Source of the DNA: Rhizobiaceae bacterium
GTDB lineage: Bacteria; Pseudomonadota; Alphaproteobacteria; Rhizobiales; Rhizobiaceae
Assembly (NCBI GenBank): GCA_905339215.1
Contig: CAJPFN010000130.1
Location: 1-32,330, forward strand
Direction of reading: 5' to 3'
DNA: 32,330 bases
Part shown: in pieces, positions 15,543 to 24,370 of the stretch
Layout: each line of letters starts with the position of its first letter
How positions within the stretch are numbered: the stretch's first letter is position 1
The notes under the pieces: model-generated
Seen by the model: only the letters and a program-made list of their open reading frames with translations
What the model was told of the DNA's origin: nothing
Databases searched by the model: none
Position numbers and translations under genes: made by a program

Positions 15543-15554
15543 ATGTCCGTACAT
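15543..15554 (+). promoter_or_regulatory. Operator-like site, MBL gene
   Basis: Perfect ATGTCCGTACAT ending 15 bp before ATG 15570 and just ahead of its RBS (GGAGGA, 15558-15563). Same orientation as the copy at 15449, 94 bp apart. Confidence 0.6.
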
Positions 15555-15569
15555 ATTGGAGGAACATTG

Positions 15570-16559
15570 ATGGACGTGAGCAAACGAACTTTCCTGAAAG
15601 GAGGAGCCATGATCGGGGCTCTATCGGCGGCCGTAGTGGGGAGCGGAACGACGCCGGGCAAGACGGCCTCCGGCGCTCCGGAACTCCCTCACGCCAACCC
15701 CGGCTGGCACGGCTTCGGCTTCGGCGACATCAGGGCGGCGGTCCTGTCGGACGGACCGCTCGACCAGGGCGATCCGGTCAAGACATTGCTCGGGCGGAGC
15801 GAAGCCGAGGTGCGCGACACGATGCGCGACAGCTTCCTCGACCCGCAGAACATGACGCTGGACCAGAACGTGCTGCTGATACAGGCGGGCTCGCGGCTCG
15901 TCCTGTTCGACACGGGAACGGGCGGAGCGCCGCTGTTCGGTCCGAAGCCGGGCAGGCTGATGGAGAACATCGCCAATATCGGCGTCGATTCCGCGGCGAT
16001 CACCGACGTCGTGCTGACCCATGCCCATCCCGACCATCTCTGGGGACTGACAGGGGAGGACGGCGCCGAGCACTTTCCCAATGCGCAGGTCCACCTGCAC
16101 GAGGCCGACCACAAGTTCTTCACCGATCCGGCCAACGACGCCCATCCGCTGCTCGGGGCCTTCATGCCGGCGTGCCGCAAGGAACTGGAGACGGTGGCAA
16201 AGCGGCTCAACGTCGTCAGGGACGGGCAGGAGATCCTGCCGGGAGTCACGGCAATGCTCGCGCCTGGGCATACGCCCGGGCACACGGCCTACCGGATCGA
16301 CTCCGGGTCGAAATCGCTGCTGGTGGTCGGCGACCTGGCACATCATCATGCTGTCTTCACCCGGTATCCGGACATCCGGTTCGGTTTCGACACCGACCCG
16401 GCGCAGATGGTGGAGACGCGCCGCTCGCTCTTCGCGATGATCGCGGCGGAGCGGATGACGATCCTCGCCTATCACTTTCCGTTTCCGGGCCTCGGCAACC
16501 TTGCCCGGGACGGCGACGCCTACCGTTGGGTGCCGGCCGGTCTCGACAACGCGTTCTGA
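15570..16559 (+). CDS. Exported MBL-fold metallohydrolase
   Basis: A 329-residue metallo-beta-lactamase-fold hydrolase. Metal ligands are visible: H151-x-H153-x-D155-H156 (THAHPDHLWG), H234 (APGHTPGHT), D255 (VVGDLA) and H302 (AYHFPFPG). The N-terminus SKRTFLKGG followed by an Ala/Gly-rich hydrophobic run resembles a Tat signal with KR in place of RR, so periplasmic export is likely. It probably hydrolyses an ester, lactone or similar bond in the substrate before uptake; the true substrate is unknown. ATG 15570 has a strong RBS (GGAGGA, 6 nt). The in-frame ATG at 15543 is part of the operator and is rejected. Confidence 0.82.
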   Translation: MDVSKRTFLKGGAMIGALSAAVVGSGTTPGKTASGAPELPHANPGWHGFGFGDIRAAVLSDGPLDQGDPVKTLLGRSEAEVRDTMRDSFLDPQNMTLDQNVLLIQAGSRLVLFDTGTGGAPLFGPKPGRLMENIANIGVDSAAITDVVLTHAHPDHLWGLTGEDGAEHFPNAQVHLHEADHKFFTDPANDAHPLLGAFMPACRKELETVAKRLNVVRDGQEILPGVTAMLAPGHTPGHTAYRIDSGSKSLLVVGDLAHHHAVFTRYPDIRFGFDTDPAQMVETRRSLFAMIAAERMTILAYHFPFPGLGNLARDGDAYRWVPAGLDNAF

Positions 16560-16563
16560 ACGC

Positions 16564-16594
16564 GGAGGCGGGGCGCGCCGGCGCCCCGCCCTCC
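16564..16594. terminator. GC-rich hairpin between convergent genes
   Basis: GGCGGGGCGC (16567-16576), a 4-nt loop and GCGCCCCGCC (16581-16590) form a perfect 10-bp stem that can extend by GGA/TCC across one bulge. It sits between the stops of the MBL and oxidoreductase genes. No T-run follows on either strand, so it would be a non-canonical bidirectional terminator. Confidence 0.55.
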
Positions 16595-16621
16595 CCAATC
16601 AAGCCCGGTGCATCCGTAAGG

Positions 16622-17641
16622 CTACCGGCCGAAACCAGACAGCGTAATCTTGCCGATCGTCTTGCCGCTCTCGATCGCACGGTGGGCGCGCCGCAGGTTC
16701 TCGGCGCAGATCGTGCCGAAGTCGGCATTCGCAGTCGGACGGATCCTGCCGGCGTCGACCAGCTCGGCGACTTCCTGGAGAAGCTGGCGTATGGCGAGCA
16801 GCCTTTCCCCTCCGGCCAGCAGCTTGATCCACATCATCTCGAAATGCAGCGCTCCCGCCTTGGCGCGAAGCGCGGTGGCGTCGATGCCCACCGGATTGTC
16901 GACGACGACCACCTCGCCCTCGGGCGCCAGCAGGCCGGTGATGGTCGGCCAGTGTTGCAGCGTGTGCGAAAGGGGAAAGGCGTAGCGCACGCTGGAAATG
17001 CCTGCTCGGGCGAACTGCGGCATCAGCGGCTGCGAATGATCGAGCACGACGTCGGCGCCGAGCTTCGCCAGCCAGTCGCGCGATTCGGGCCGTGAGGCGG
17101 TCGCGACCACTTCCAGGGCGGTTCGCGCCTTCAGCAGCTGGACGGCGATCGAGCCGACACCGCCGGCTGCGCCGATCAGCAGGATGCGGTCGTCGCTAGG
17201 TGCCGGGCCAACCGGCACGCGGAGCCGGTCGAACAGCGCTCCCCATGCGGTGATCGCGGTCAGCGGCAGCGCCGCCGCTTCGGCAAAGCTCAGGGATGCC
17301 GGCTTGGCGGCGACGACACGCTCGTCGGCCAGCAGGTATTCCGCGTTGCCCCCCGGCCGCCTCAGGTCGCCGGAGAGAAAGACATGGTCCCCGACCGCGA
17401 AGAACCGCACATCGGATCCGACCGCCGAGACGATGCCGGCCACGTCCCATCCGAGGACCACCGGCGTGCCGTCGGCCGATTCCTTGCGCATCCGCTGCAC
17501 GGCATCGAGCGGATTGACCGATATCGCCTCGACCAGGACCAGCAGGTCCCTGCCTTCAGGCCGCGGCACGTCGGTCTCGAAATCGAACAGCGACCGTTCG
17601 TCATCGACCGGAAGCGAGCGGAGGTATCCGACAGCCTTCAT
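16622..17641 (-). CDS. Zinc-type alcohol dehydrogenase-like / quinone oxidoreductase (MDR)
   Basis: A 339-residue medium-chain dehydrogenase/reductase of the QOR-like 'zinc-binding ADH family' type. It has a SVNPLDAVQR segment, GWDVAGIVSAVGSDV, GDHVFLSGD, the LPLTAITAWGALFDRL helix, and the dinucleotide site GAAGGVGSIAVQLL. The catalytic zinc Cys/His set of true alcohol dehydrogenases is not evident, which favours an NADPH-dependent enone or quinone reductase. It is the last gene of the TRAP operon, 82 bp after the large permease gene, and may reduce a double bond in the imported compound. Confidence 0.78.
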   Translation of the reverse strand: MKAVGYLRSLPVDDERSLFDFETDVPRPEGRDLLVLVEAISVNPLDAVQRMRKESADGTPVVLGWDVAGIVSAVGSDVRFFAVGDHVFLSGDLRRPGGNAEYLLADERVVAAKPASLSFAEAAALPLTAITAWGALFDRLRVPVGPAPSDDRILLIGAAGGVGSIAVQLLKARTALEVVATASRPESRDWLAKLGADVVLDHSQPLMPQFARAGISSVRYAFPLSHTLQHWPTITGLLAPEGEVVVVDNPVGIDATALRAKAGALHFEMMWIKLLAGGERLLAIRQLLQEVAELVDAGRIRPTANADFGTICAENLRRAHRAIESGKTIGKITLSGFGR

Positions 17642-17723
17642 GGCGCACCCGTGTTTGTTCTTCGTTGGAGGATTGGCCGGCCGGACATCGCAGGCGTGCC
17701 CGCCCGTGCCGATGCGGGGACCG

Positions 17724-19028
17724 TCACATCATGCCGGGCAGCCAGGTCGACAACTGCGGAAAGGTGATCAGCAGCGTCAGGGCGATGACCTCCGCGATGA
17801 GGAATGGCGTAATCCCGCGGATCAGATCGACGACCTGAAGGCGTTTCTCGCTTGCGGCGACGACGGTGAAAAGGTTGAGGCCGACCGGCGGTGTGATCGC
17901 GCCGATCTCGACAAGCTTCACGAAGAGGACGCCGAACCACAGCCCGTCGACGCCCAGTTGCTGCGCGATCGGATAGACGAAAGGGAGCGTGATCACCGCC
18001 ATCGAGGCGCCGTCGATGAACATGCCGAGAACGAGATAGAGCACGACCATGATGGCGACGAACTCCCACTTGCCGATCCCGGCGCCGCCGACGAGCCCCT
18101 GCAGTTCGGGGACGAAGCCGCTGTTCGTCAGGAAACGGGCGTAGAGGAAGCCCGAAATGACGATGAAGAACAGCGAGCTCGCCAGCAGCGCCGTCTTCCT
18201 GACGTCACTCCAGAACTCGCGGACGACGAACTTCCGCTGGACCACGCTGATGACGATGGCGCCAAGCGCGCCGATCGCTCCGGCGGCGGAGGGTGGCATG
18301 AACCCGCTGTAGATGCCGCCGAGGACGACGAAGACCAGCAAACCCATCGGCCAGATGGAGCGCAACGTCGCCAAGCGCTCGCGGAGGGGAACCGCGCCGC
18401 GCGGCGTTGGCGCCCAGTCAGGCCGCAAACGCACGCCGACGACGATGACGAGGATGTAGATGGTGGCCGTCAGCAGACCGGGTATGACACCAGCCATGAA
18501 CAGCTTGCCGACGGACTCGTTCGTCATCATCCCGTACAGCACGAAGCCCAGGGACGGCGGTATCATCACCGCGAACGTACCGGCCGCCGCAATCGCGGCG
18601 GCGCTGACGCGCGGGTTGTAGCCCTGCTGCACCATCTGCGGAAAGGCCATTCTTGTGAAGACGGCGGCGTTGACGACGGTCGACCCCGAGACGGCGGCGA
18701 AGCCTGCCGATGCCAGCGTCACCGCGAGCAGCAGCCCGCCCCGCACCCGGGCCAGCCATTTTGACGCGGCCTCGAACAGCGTCTCGATGATGCCCGCCGA
18801 GGCAGCGACGTTGCCCATGAGCACGAACATCGGGACCACGATGAAGGAATACTCGGCGGCGGTCGAATACGGCAGCGTCCGCAAGGTGACCATCATCAGG
18901 CCCCAGCCCGAAGTGGCCCACAGGCCCGCCGCGGCCATCAAGCCGATCGCGGCGCCAATCGGCGCGCCGAGAAGCGCGATGAGCACGATGAGGACGAGCG
19001 ACAACGCGCCCACGAGAATCGGATCCAT
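17724..19028 (-). CDS. dctM: TRAP transporter large permease (DctM)
   Basis: A 434-residue polytopic membrane protein of the DctM/TRAP-T 12TM class. Family-like segments include an N-terminal hydrophobic run with LIVLIALLGAPIGAAIGLMAA, FIVVPMFVLMGN, the scoop-like AAAGTFAVMIPPSLGFVLYG, FIDGASMAVITLPFVYPIAQQLG and ITPPVGLNLF. It carries solute import driven by an ion gradient, together with DctQ and DctP. Its ATG lies 13 bp after the DctQ stop. Confidence 0.92.
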   Translation of the reverse strand: MDPILVGALSLVLIVLIALLGAPIGAAIGLMAAAGLWATSGWGLMMVTLRTLPYSTAAEYSFIVVPMFVLMGNVAASAGIIETLFEAASKWLARVRGGLLLAVTLASAGFAAVSGSTVVNAAVFTRMAFPQMVQQGYNPRVSAAAIAAAGTFAVMIPPSLGFVLYGMMTNESVGKLFMAGVIPGLLTATIYILVIVVGVRLRPDWAPTPRGAVPLRERLATLRSIWPMGLLVFVVLGGIYSGFMPPSAAGAIGALGAIVISVVQRKFVVREFWSDVRKTALLASSLFFIVISGFLYARFLTNSGFVPELQGLVGGAGIGKWEFVAIMVVLYLVLGMFIDGASMAVITLPFVYPIAQQLGVDGLWFGVLFVKLVEIGAITPPVGLNLFTVVAASEKRLQVVDLIRGITPFLIAEVIALTLLITFPQLSTWLPGMM

Positions 19029-19041
19029 TGGCGGATTGCCC

Positions 19042-19551
19042 CTAGCTGTTCATCGGCCGGCCGGTCACGACGATGCGGACCAGTTGGCGAAACGCCTCGA
19101 GAAACGCGATCACGAGGCCGGCGCAGACGAGCATCTTGAAGTAGTAAAGCGGAAAGTCGACGCGCCCCGACGACCGCTCGCCAACGTTCCAGCTGCGCAG
19201 GGCGAACATGTAGCTCTGAACCGTAAGCAGGCCGAGGAACACGACCATGACCAGGAGGCCGAAGAACTGGCTGAAGGACCTGAACTTCGCGCCGAGCGTC
19301 TCCGAAAGGATGTCGATCTTGATGTGGGAGTCGAACATCTGAACGCCGGCCAAGGCCAGGAAGATCATACCCGCCTCTATGGCCTGCTGGAACTCGATCG
19401 CGCTCGGGATCGGGAGCAGCAGGAACTCCGTCGAAAGGCGGTCCACGGCTCCGATGAGCAGCAGTGCGATGACGGCAACCGCCGAAAGGCCGAGCGCGGC
19501 ACGCGACAGCGCGGCGATCGCTCGATCGACAAACAACAGCAGCGTTATCAT
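19042..19551 (-). CDS. dctQ: TRAP transporter small permease (DctQ)
   Basis: A 169-residue protein with four predicted membrane segments. It shows the DctQ pattern EFQQAIEAGMIFLALAGVQMFDSHIKIDIL, followed by FRSFSQFFGLLVMVVFLGLLTVQS. ATG 19551 is preferred over a longer form from 19605: it has RBS GGGAGG just upstream and the first membrane helix follows at once (MITLLLFVDRA). It pairs with DctM to form the membrane unit. Confidence 0.88.
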   Translation of the reverse strand: MITLLLFVDRAIAALSRAALGLSAVAVIALLLIGAVDRLSTEFLLLPIPSAIEFQQAIEAGMIFLALAGVQMFDSHIKIDILSETLGAKFRSFSQFFGLLVMVVFLGLLTVQSYMFALRSWNVGERSSGRVDFPLYYFKMLVCAGLVIAFLEAFRQLVRIVVTGRPMNS

Positions 19552-19625
19552 GGGACCTCCCGGACGCATCGCCACCGGCCTAGCACCATCGGCCGGCCGA
19601 TGCACCCGTGCGCCGGTTTCGACAT

Positions 19626-19663
19626 GGCCTCACGGGCCGGCGAAGCGCCGAAGCCGTGAGGCC
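19626..19663 (-). promoter_or_regulatory. Intercistronic stem-loop in the TRAP operon
   Basis: GGCCTCACGG (19626-19635) and CCGTGAGGCC (19654-19663) form a perfect 10-bp stem with an 18-nt loop, in the 131-bp gap between the binding-protein and small-permease genes. There is no T-run. It probably protects the upstream mRNA or dampens read-through, giving more binding protein than permease. Confidence 0.55.
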
Positions 19664-19682
19664 GTCTGATTTCGCGCGGGTG

Positions 19683-20702
19683 CTACTGACCCAGCGCCTC
19701 GCGCACCCGGGCAGCCACGAGCGCCGCCTGTTCGCCTCGACCGGCGTCGGTCTGCCGCTTGACCCAGATGTCGATCATGTCGGGGATCGCGGCCTTGACC
19801 GCGTCAGCGTCCTTGAGGGAAACCTTCCTGGCGCCGGCAGCCACCATGACGTCGATGCTGTCGGCCGCGTTCTTGGTAATGTGCTCTGCGCCCCATGCCT
19901 CGGTGTCCTTTGTCGCCTTCTCGACGATCGCCTGGACCTCGGCCGGCCACTGCTCCCAGACCACATTGGGCACGACCACCGGCGCCAACTCGATGTTGCC
20001 GAACGAGAAGTCGATGAAGTTCTTGGCGACCTCGTGCAACTTGAATGCGGCGAGGAAGGACGGCGGCAGGTAGGCGCAGTCGATGACGCCCTTGTCGAGC
20101 GCCTCATAGAGCTCGTTCGACGGGACGTTGACCGGGACCGCGCCGAGCGCCTCCCACATAAGCGGCACATACGGTCCGTAAGCCCGGAGCTTCTTGCCGC
20201 GGAAATCGGCCAGGGACTCGATCGACGCCTTGCACAGCAGGTAGTAGCCGGGCGACGGGCGGACCAGGGCGATGCGGGCGCCGATGGTCTCCAGCTCCTT
20301 CTTCACCGCCTCGCTGTTCTGATAGAGGTCATAGGCCGTGCTCACCACCTCGCCGTCGTCAAAATGTACCATCGGTAGGGCGTTCATCATGCCGAGGAAC
20401 GGCGTTTCGCTGTACTGGCCGGTCTCCAGCATGGTGAAGTCGACTGCGCCGGCCTCGATCATCGGCAGCATCTCGTCCGCCTTGCCCAGCGCGCGCGTCC
20501 AGAAGATCTGCGCCTTGATCTTGCCGCCCGAGAGCTCGTCGAGCTTCTTCACGTAATACTCGTCCACGTCGGACACGGCATTGCCCTTGGGCAGCACCGA
20601 CGCGTACTTCAGATTCAGCGACGGTATGTCGCCTGCGCCGGCGGCCGAGCCACCGAGAAACAGCGCCGCCGCAGCGCCGAGCAGACTTTTTGCCAGATTC
20701 AT
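19683..20702 (-). CDS. dctP: TRAP transporter solute-binding protein (DctP)
   Basis: A 339-residue periplasmic binding protein. Residues 1 to about 23 form a signal peptide (MNLAKSLLGAAAALFLGG..AGA). Then follow the DctP landmarks: LKYASVLPKGNAVSDVD, a GKIKAQIFWTRALGKADEML segment, FRGKKLRAYGP with the arginine that usually holds the ligand carboxylate, and EALDKGVIDCAYLPPS. The ligand is therefore most likely an organic acid. ATG 20702 has a strong RBS (GGGAGGTGA). First gene of the dctP-dctQ-dctM-oxidoreductase operon, with an operator-like site 52 bp upstream. Confidence 0.92.
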   Translation of the reverse strand: MNLAKSLLGAAAALFLGGSAAGAGDIPSLNLKYASVLPKGNAVSDVDEYYVKKLDELSGGKIKAQIFWTRALGKADEMLPMIEAGAVDFTMLETGQYSETPFLGMMNALPMVHFDDGEVVSTAYDLYQNSEAVKKELETIGARIALVRPSPGYYLLCKASIESLADFRGKKLRAYGPYVPLMWEALGAVPVNVPSNELYEALDKGVIDCAYLPPSFLAAFKLHEVAKNFIDFSFGNIELAPVVVPNVVWEQWPAEVQAIVEKATKDTEAWGAEHITKNAADSIDVMVAAGARKVSLKDADAVKAAIPDMIDIWVKRQTDAGRGEQAALVAARVREALGQ

Positions 20703-20754
20703 ATTCACCTCCCTTTGAGCAGAAGCTCGCCTCATCCCGATGCAAGCTATCTTA

Positions 20755-20766
20755 ATGTCCGTACAA
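20755..20766 (+). promoter_or_regulatory. Operator-like site, TRAP operon
   Basis: ATGTCCGTACAA, 11 of 12 matches, between the epimerase stop (20780) and dctP start (20702). On the minus strand a weak TTGTAA -35 and TAGCTT -10 flank it with 17-nt spacing, the same geometry as at the BadI-like promoter. Confidence 0.55.
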
Positions 20767-20779
20767 TTACAAGCGCAAG

Positions 20780-21649
20780 TCACACCAGCGTAGCGATTTC
20801 CCTGAAATGTCCGACGCACTCAGCCAGCGCCCTGGCGAACGCCTGCTCGTCGCGACGGATGTCCGCGTCTCCCACAGGAACGAATGCCGGGAGCGGCTCG
20901 CCGTCGCAGCGAATCCGGCAGTTGCCGAGCTGCGACAGGACTACCGCAGCGTCATGGAAATCCGCCGCGATGCTCCGATACCGCTTCGCGGCGGGAGTTC
21001 CGGTCCGACCCCACGTCGCGATTTCGGCCGCCAGATCGCCCGCCGGATCGACCCAGGACCGGCCGGAAATCGGTATCAGGAAGTCGTCCCCGCGCGCTGC
21101 GGCCTGACAGGCCGCGGTCAGGCCGGCGCTGATTCCGGCGACGCGTCCCACGCCGAGAATGACAAATGGACGGACAATACGGGCTTGCAGGAACCTGTCC
21201 TGCGCAACACGCTCGAGAGCCCGCTCCGCGACGAGCTTGACCGCACCGTAGACGCTCGGCGGCTGGCCGCTCGCCGCCGCCGAACTGACGAACAGCAACC
21301 TTTGGACGCCGGCGTCCGCACTCGCGGCGAAGACGTTCATCGAACCGATGCCGTTGACCGAAAGACACCGGCGCGGATCCGCCTCGGACGTCGGCAGGTC
21401 GACGGCGGCGGCATGAATAACGGCGTCACAGCCTTCGACCGCGGCGGCGACACAGGCGGTGTCCTCCACCGTCCCCCCGATCCACTCCACGTCGTCGTAA
21501 CCGATCGAAAGCGCGCGGAGCATTCCCGGATCGGGGCTTCGACCATCCAGCGATCGGACACCGGCTCCGCCGCGCAGCAGGCCGCGGACGATCCACGATC
21601 CGAGGAACCCCGCACCGCCCGTAACCAGGATGCGCTGTCGCACCGACAC
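20780..21649 (-). CDS. NAD-dependent epimerase/dehydratase (extended SDR-like)
   Basis: A 289-residue protein with an N-terminal NAD(P) site TGGAGFLG (10-17), HAAA after the fourth strand, SSAAASG and Y-GAV-K (catalytic Tyr/Lys). It may oxidise or reduce a hydroxyl/keto group of the pathway intermediate, like the 3-beta-hydroxysteroid-dehydrogenase/reductase branch of this family. It starts 8 bp after the aldehyde dehydrogenase stop, so the two form one operon. Confidence 0.78.
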   Translation of the reverse strand: MSVRQRILVTGGAGFLGSWIVRGLLRGGAGVRSLDGRSPDPGMLRALSIGYDDVEWIGGTVEDTACVAAAVEGCDAVIHAAAVDLPTSEADPRRCLSVNGIGSMNVFAASADAGVQRLLFVSSAAASGQPPSVYGAVKLVAERALERVAQDRFLQARIVRPFVILGVGRVAGISAGLTAACQAAARGDDFLIPISGRSWVDPAGDLAAEIATWGRTGTPAAKRYRSIAADFHDAAVVLSQLGNCRIRCDGEPLPAFVPVGDADIRRDEQAFARALAECVGHFREIATLV

Positions 21650-21657
21650 GCCGCGCC

Positions 21658-23151
21658 CTAACCGAGCTTGATCTGTACGGTCTTGAGCTGCTGGTACTCG
21701 GCAAGCCCCTCCCGCCCGAACTCACGACCGATGCCGCTGTCCTTGTAGCCCCCGTGCGGCATGTCATCGATGCCGACGTTGTTGTAGCCGTTGACGAACA
21801 GCTTTCCCGTGCGAATCCTGCGCACGACGCCAAGCGCCCGGTCGAGCGACCGCGTCCAGACGCCGCCGGCAAGCCCGTAGCGGCTTTCGTTCGCCAGCCT
21901 GATGGCGTCGGCCTGATCCTTGAACCGGACGACGGCCAGAACCGGCCCGAACACCTCCTCCTGCGCCAGGCGACTGTCATTGCCGACATCTGCGAACACG
22001 GTGGGGTTGAGGTAGAAGCCCCGATCGAGCGCCGGCGCGGCGGGGCGATCCCCGCCGATCGCGAGCTTTCCACATTCGCGGCCGACTTCGACATAGCCCA
22101 TCACCCGATCGTACTGCTCGCGATTGACCAGGGGCCCCATGGTGGTCGTGGGCTCACGGGGATCTCCCACGATCTGCAGGCCGGCATTGCGTACCACCGC
22201 ATCGAGGAACCGATCGTAGACGCTGTCCTGCACCAGGAGTCGCGTACCCGCCGAGCATTGCTGGCCGCTGTTGAAGCAGAAGGCGCTGACCGCGACCTTC
22301 GCGGCCGTGTCGAGATCGGCGTCGTCGAAGACGATGTTGGCGGACTTGCCGCCGAGTTCCAGTGCGACGCGCTTGTTGTTGGACGCGGCCGCGCGCATGA
22401 CCGCTCGGCCGGTCGCGGTCGAGCCGGTAAACGCCACCTTGTCCACGTCGGCTGATGCCGCAAGGCTCTGCCCGACGACCGCTCCCCGCTCGAGCGCCGA
22501 GGTGACGACGTTCACCACGCCGTCCGGGACGCCGGCCTCGGCGAGGTACTGTGCGAGAAGGACGGCGGGACCCGAACAGAGGTGCGACGGCTTCACGACG
22601 ACCGTGCATCCCGCCGCAAGCGCCGGCGCGATCTTGCACACGGGATTGAGCAACGGGAAGTTCCACGGCGTGATCATCGCGGCGACGCCGACCGGTTCAC
22701 GCAGGATGAGACCCAGAGCCGAGGGCACGCGGTCGCTGATCGCGGAGCCTTCGAGGTCGAGCACCTTGCCCGCATAGTACTCGAAGGTTTTCACCGCGCC
22801 GGCCACCTCGCCCAGCGCGGTGACCGCCGGCTTCCCGCTTTCAAGCACCATGCGGTCGGCCAGCTTCTGCTGGTTCGCCTCGATGATCTGCGCGGCCTTG
22901 AGCAGGACCTTGTAGCGGTGCCGGGCGGGCGCATTGGCCCACACGCCCGAATCGAACGCGGCGCGGGCGGCGCGGATCGCCTCGGCCGCGTCCGCCTCGC
23001 CGCTATCGGCGAACCGCGCGACGACCGTTCCGTCGATCGGGCTGACGTGCTCGAAGACCTTTCCGCTCAGCGCTTCCACGGGCCGGTTGGCGATCCAGTT
23101 GCTGAAGGCCGGTGCGGCGCTGTCCAGTTTGCCAATCGAGGTGCTTCCCAT
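21658..23151 (-). CDS. NAD(P)-dependent aldehyde dehydrogenase
   Basis: A 497-residue ALDH-superfamily enzyme. Active-site Cys299 (FNSGQQCSAG), general base Glu265 (LELGGKS), Asn164 (TPWNF), cofactor Lys187 (VVKPS) and the Rossmann GSTATG segment (243-248) are all present. It should oxidise an aldehyde to the acid, and the aldehyde released by the predicted Ltp2-like retro-aldolase is an obvious candidate. ATG 23151 (MGSTSIG) is chosen over an upstream start because GGGAGA lies just before it and conserved sequence starts soon after. First gene of the ALDH-epimerase operon. Confidence 0.9.
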   Translation of the reverse strand: MGSTSIGKLDSAAPAFSNWIANRPVEALSGKVFEHVSPIDGTVVARFADSGEADAAEAIRAARAAFDSGVWANAPARHRYKVLLKAAQIIEANQQKLADRMVLESGKPAVTALGEVAGAVKTFEYYAGKVLDLEGSAISDRVPSALGLILREPVGVAAMITPWNFPLLNPVCKIAPALAAGCTVVVKPSHLCSGPAVLLAQYLAEAGVPDGVVNVVTSALERGAVVGQSLAASADVDKVAFTGSTATGRAVMRAAASNNKRVALELGGKSANIVFDDADLDTAAKVAVSAFCFNSGQQCSAGTRLLVQDSVYDRFLDAVVRNAGLQIVGDPREPTTTMGPLVNREQYDRVMGYVEVGRECGKLAIGGDRPAAPALDRGFYLNPTVFADVGNDSRLAQEEVFGPVLAVVRFKDQADAIRLANESRYGLAGGVWTRSLDRALGVVRRIRTGKLFVNGYNNVGIDDMPHGGYKDSGIGREFGREGLAEYQQLKTVQIKLG

Positions 23152-23195
23152 AGTCGTCTCCCGCTCGCGACGCGTCGCCATTGTCAAAGGGCCAG

Positions 23196-23224
23196 TTGCA
23201 TTTACCGGAACGCGCTATCATAAT
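23196..23224 (+). promoter_or_regulatory. Putative promoter of the 2-hydroxyacid dehydrogenase operon
   Basis: -35 TTGCAT (23196-23201), a 17-nt spacer and -10 CATAAT (23219-23224). The operator-like site begins at the last two bases of the -10 box. Confidence 0.45.
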
Positions 23225-23234
23225 GTCCGTACAT
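23223..23234 (+). promoter_or_regulatory. Operator-like site in the divergent ALDH / 2-hydroxyacid dehydrogenase region
   Basis: Perfect ATGTCCGTACAT, 23 bp before ATG 23258 on the plus strand and 71 bp before ATG 23151 on the minus strand. One site could control both operons. Confidence 0.6.
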
Positions 23235-23257
23235 TTGTAAAGAGCGGAGACGACGTC

Positions 23258-24370
23258 ATGGCGGGCATTCTGACAGGCGAAACAGCGGGCGGGGGCGCGA
23301 CGGCGCCCTTGGTGGGGTTTCTCGACGAAGACCACGTCATCCGCCTCGCCCGAGCGCTGCTGCATCCGGACGATGCGGCTATGCGCGCCTACGTCACCGG
23401 GTTCTTCGCGCCGGAGGCCATCGCGGAGAAACGCTGGGCGCGCATGTGCGCGGGACTCGAGCAGGCCACGCATTCGCCGGCCCCGCTCGGAGGCGGGACC
23501 GAGGCCGTCAGGTGCGTCGTCTTCCGGCGCGGGAACATTGACCGGACGTTTCTTGCCGCGCACCCCAATCTCAGACTGATCCAGCGGCTCGGCGCACGCC
23601 CGGTCGGCATCGACATCGGCGAGGCGACATGGCGCGGCATCCAGGTATCGTGCATGCCGCGCCCCAGCCTCGCCGCCGTCGCCGAACACTGCCTGATGCT
23701 GATGCTGGCCGTCAGCAAGAAGCTCATACAAGCGGACGCATGCGTGCGCCGCGGCGGGCACGAGCCCGGAGACCGTGGCCAGGTCGCCTACAACTGGCCC
23801 GGGATCGACGGCATCGGGCGCCTGTGGGGCAAGACGCTCGGCATCGTCGGGATGGGTGAGGTCGGTCTCCTCGTCGCCGAGAGGGCAAAGGCCTTCGGCA
23901 TGAGGATCCTCTATTTCGACGACAATCCGCTGCCGCCCGAACTCGACCGGGAGCTAAACGCGGAGCCCGCCGCCCTGCCGGCGCTCTGCGAAGCGTCCGA
24001 CTTCGTCTCGGTGCACGTCCCGGCCTCGCCGCGCAACGGCGCGATCCTCGGCAGGCGGGAATTCGAAATGATGAAGCCGACCGTCATCATCATCAACACG
24101 TCGCGCGGATCGGTGCTCGACGAGGAGGCGCTGACGACGGCCCTGCTCGCAGGGCGACTGGGTGGCGCCGCCCTCGACGTCCACCAGCATGAACCGCGGC
24201 CTGTCGACGCCTTCTGCGCCATGGAGAACGTGGTGCTGACGCCGCATCTCGCGGCGGGCTCACGCCTCGGCGTGCTCGACGAGATCGAGATGATCTTCGA
24301 CAACCTGCGGGCCGTCGGTGCGGGCCGGAGGGCCATTCATGCCGTGGTCGAACCCCGGGATCGGCCATGA
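23258..24370 (+). CDS. D-isomer-specific 2-hydroxyacid dehydrogenase family protein
   Basis: A 370-residue protein with the NAD-binding motif GMGEVG (198-203), an acidic pair at the end of the next strand (D221/D222, favouring NAD+), and the catalytic set R283 (NTSRGSVLDEEAL), E312 (VHQHEP) and H330 (TPHLAAG). It should interconvert a 2-hydroxyacid and 2-ketoacid, or act on a related phosphoglycerate-type substrate. The start is ATG 23258 (RBS-like GGAGA); a longer frame back to 22934 is antisense to the ALDH gene. It overlaps the next gene by 4 bp (24367-24370). Confidence 0.85.
   Translation: MAGILTGETAGGGATAPLVGFLDEDHVIRLARALLHPDDAAMRAYVTGFFAPEAIAEKRWARMCAGLEQATHSPAPLGGGTEAVRCVVFRRGNIDRTFLAAHPNLRLIQRLGARPVGIDIGEATWRGIQVSCMPRPSLAAVAEHCLMLMLAVSKKLIQADACVRRGGHEPGDRGQVAYNWPGIDGIGRLWGKTLGIVGMGEVGLLVAERAKAFGMRILYFDDNPLPPELDRELNAEPAALPALCEASDFVSVHVPASPRNGAILGRREFEMMKPTVIIINTSRGSVLDEEALTTALLAGRLGGAALDVHQHEPRPVDAFCAMENVVLTPHLAAGSRLGVLDEIEMIFDNLRAVGAGRRAIHAVVEPRDRP

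Noticed and set aside
15543-15569. Upstream ATG start for the MBL gene (MSVHIGG...)
   Set aside because: This ATG is part of the repeated operator element and lacks an RBS, while ATG 15570 follows GGAGGA and begins the export signal.
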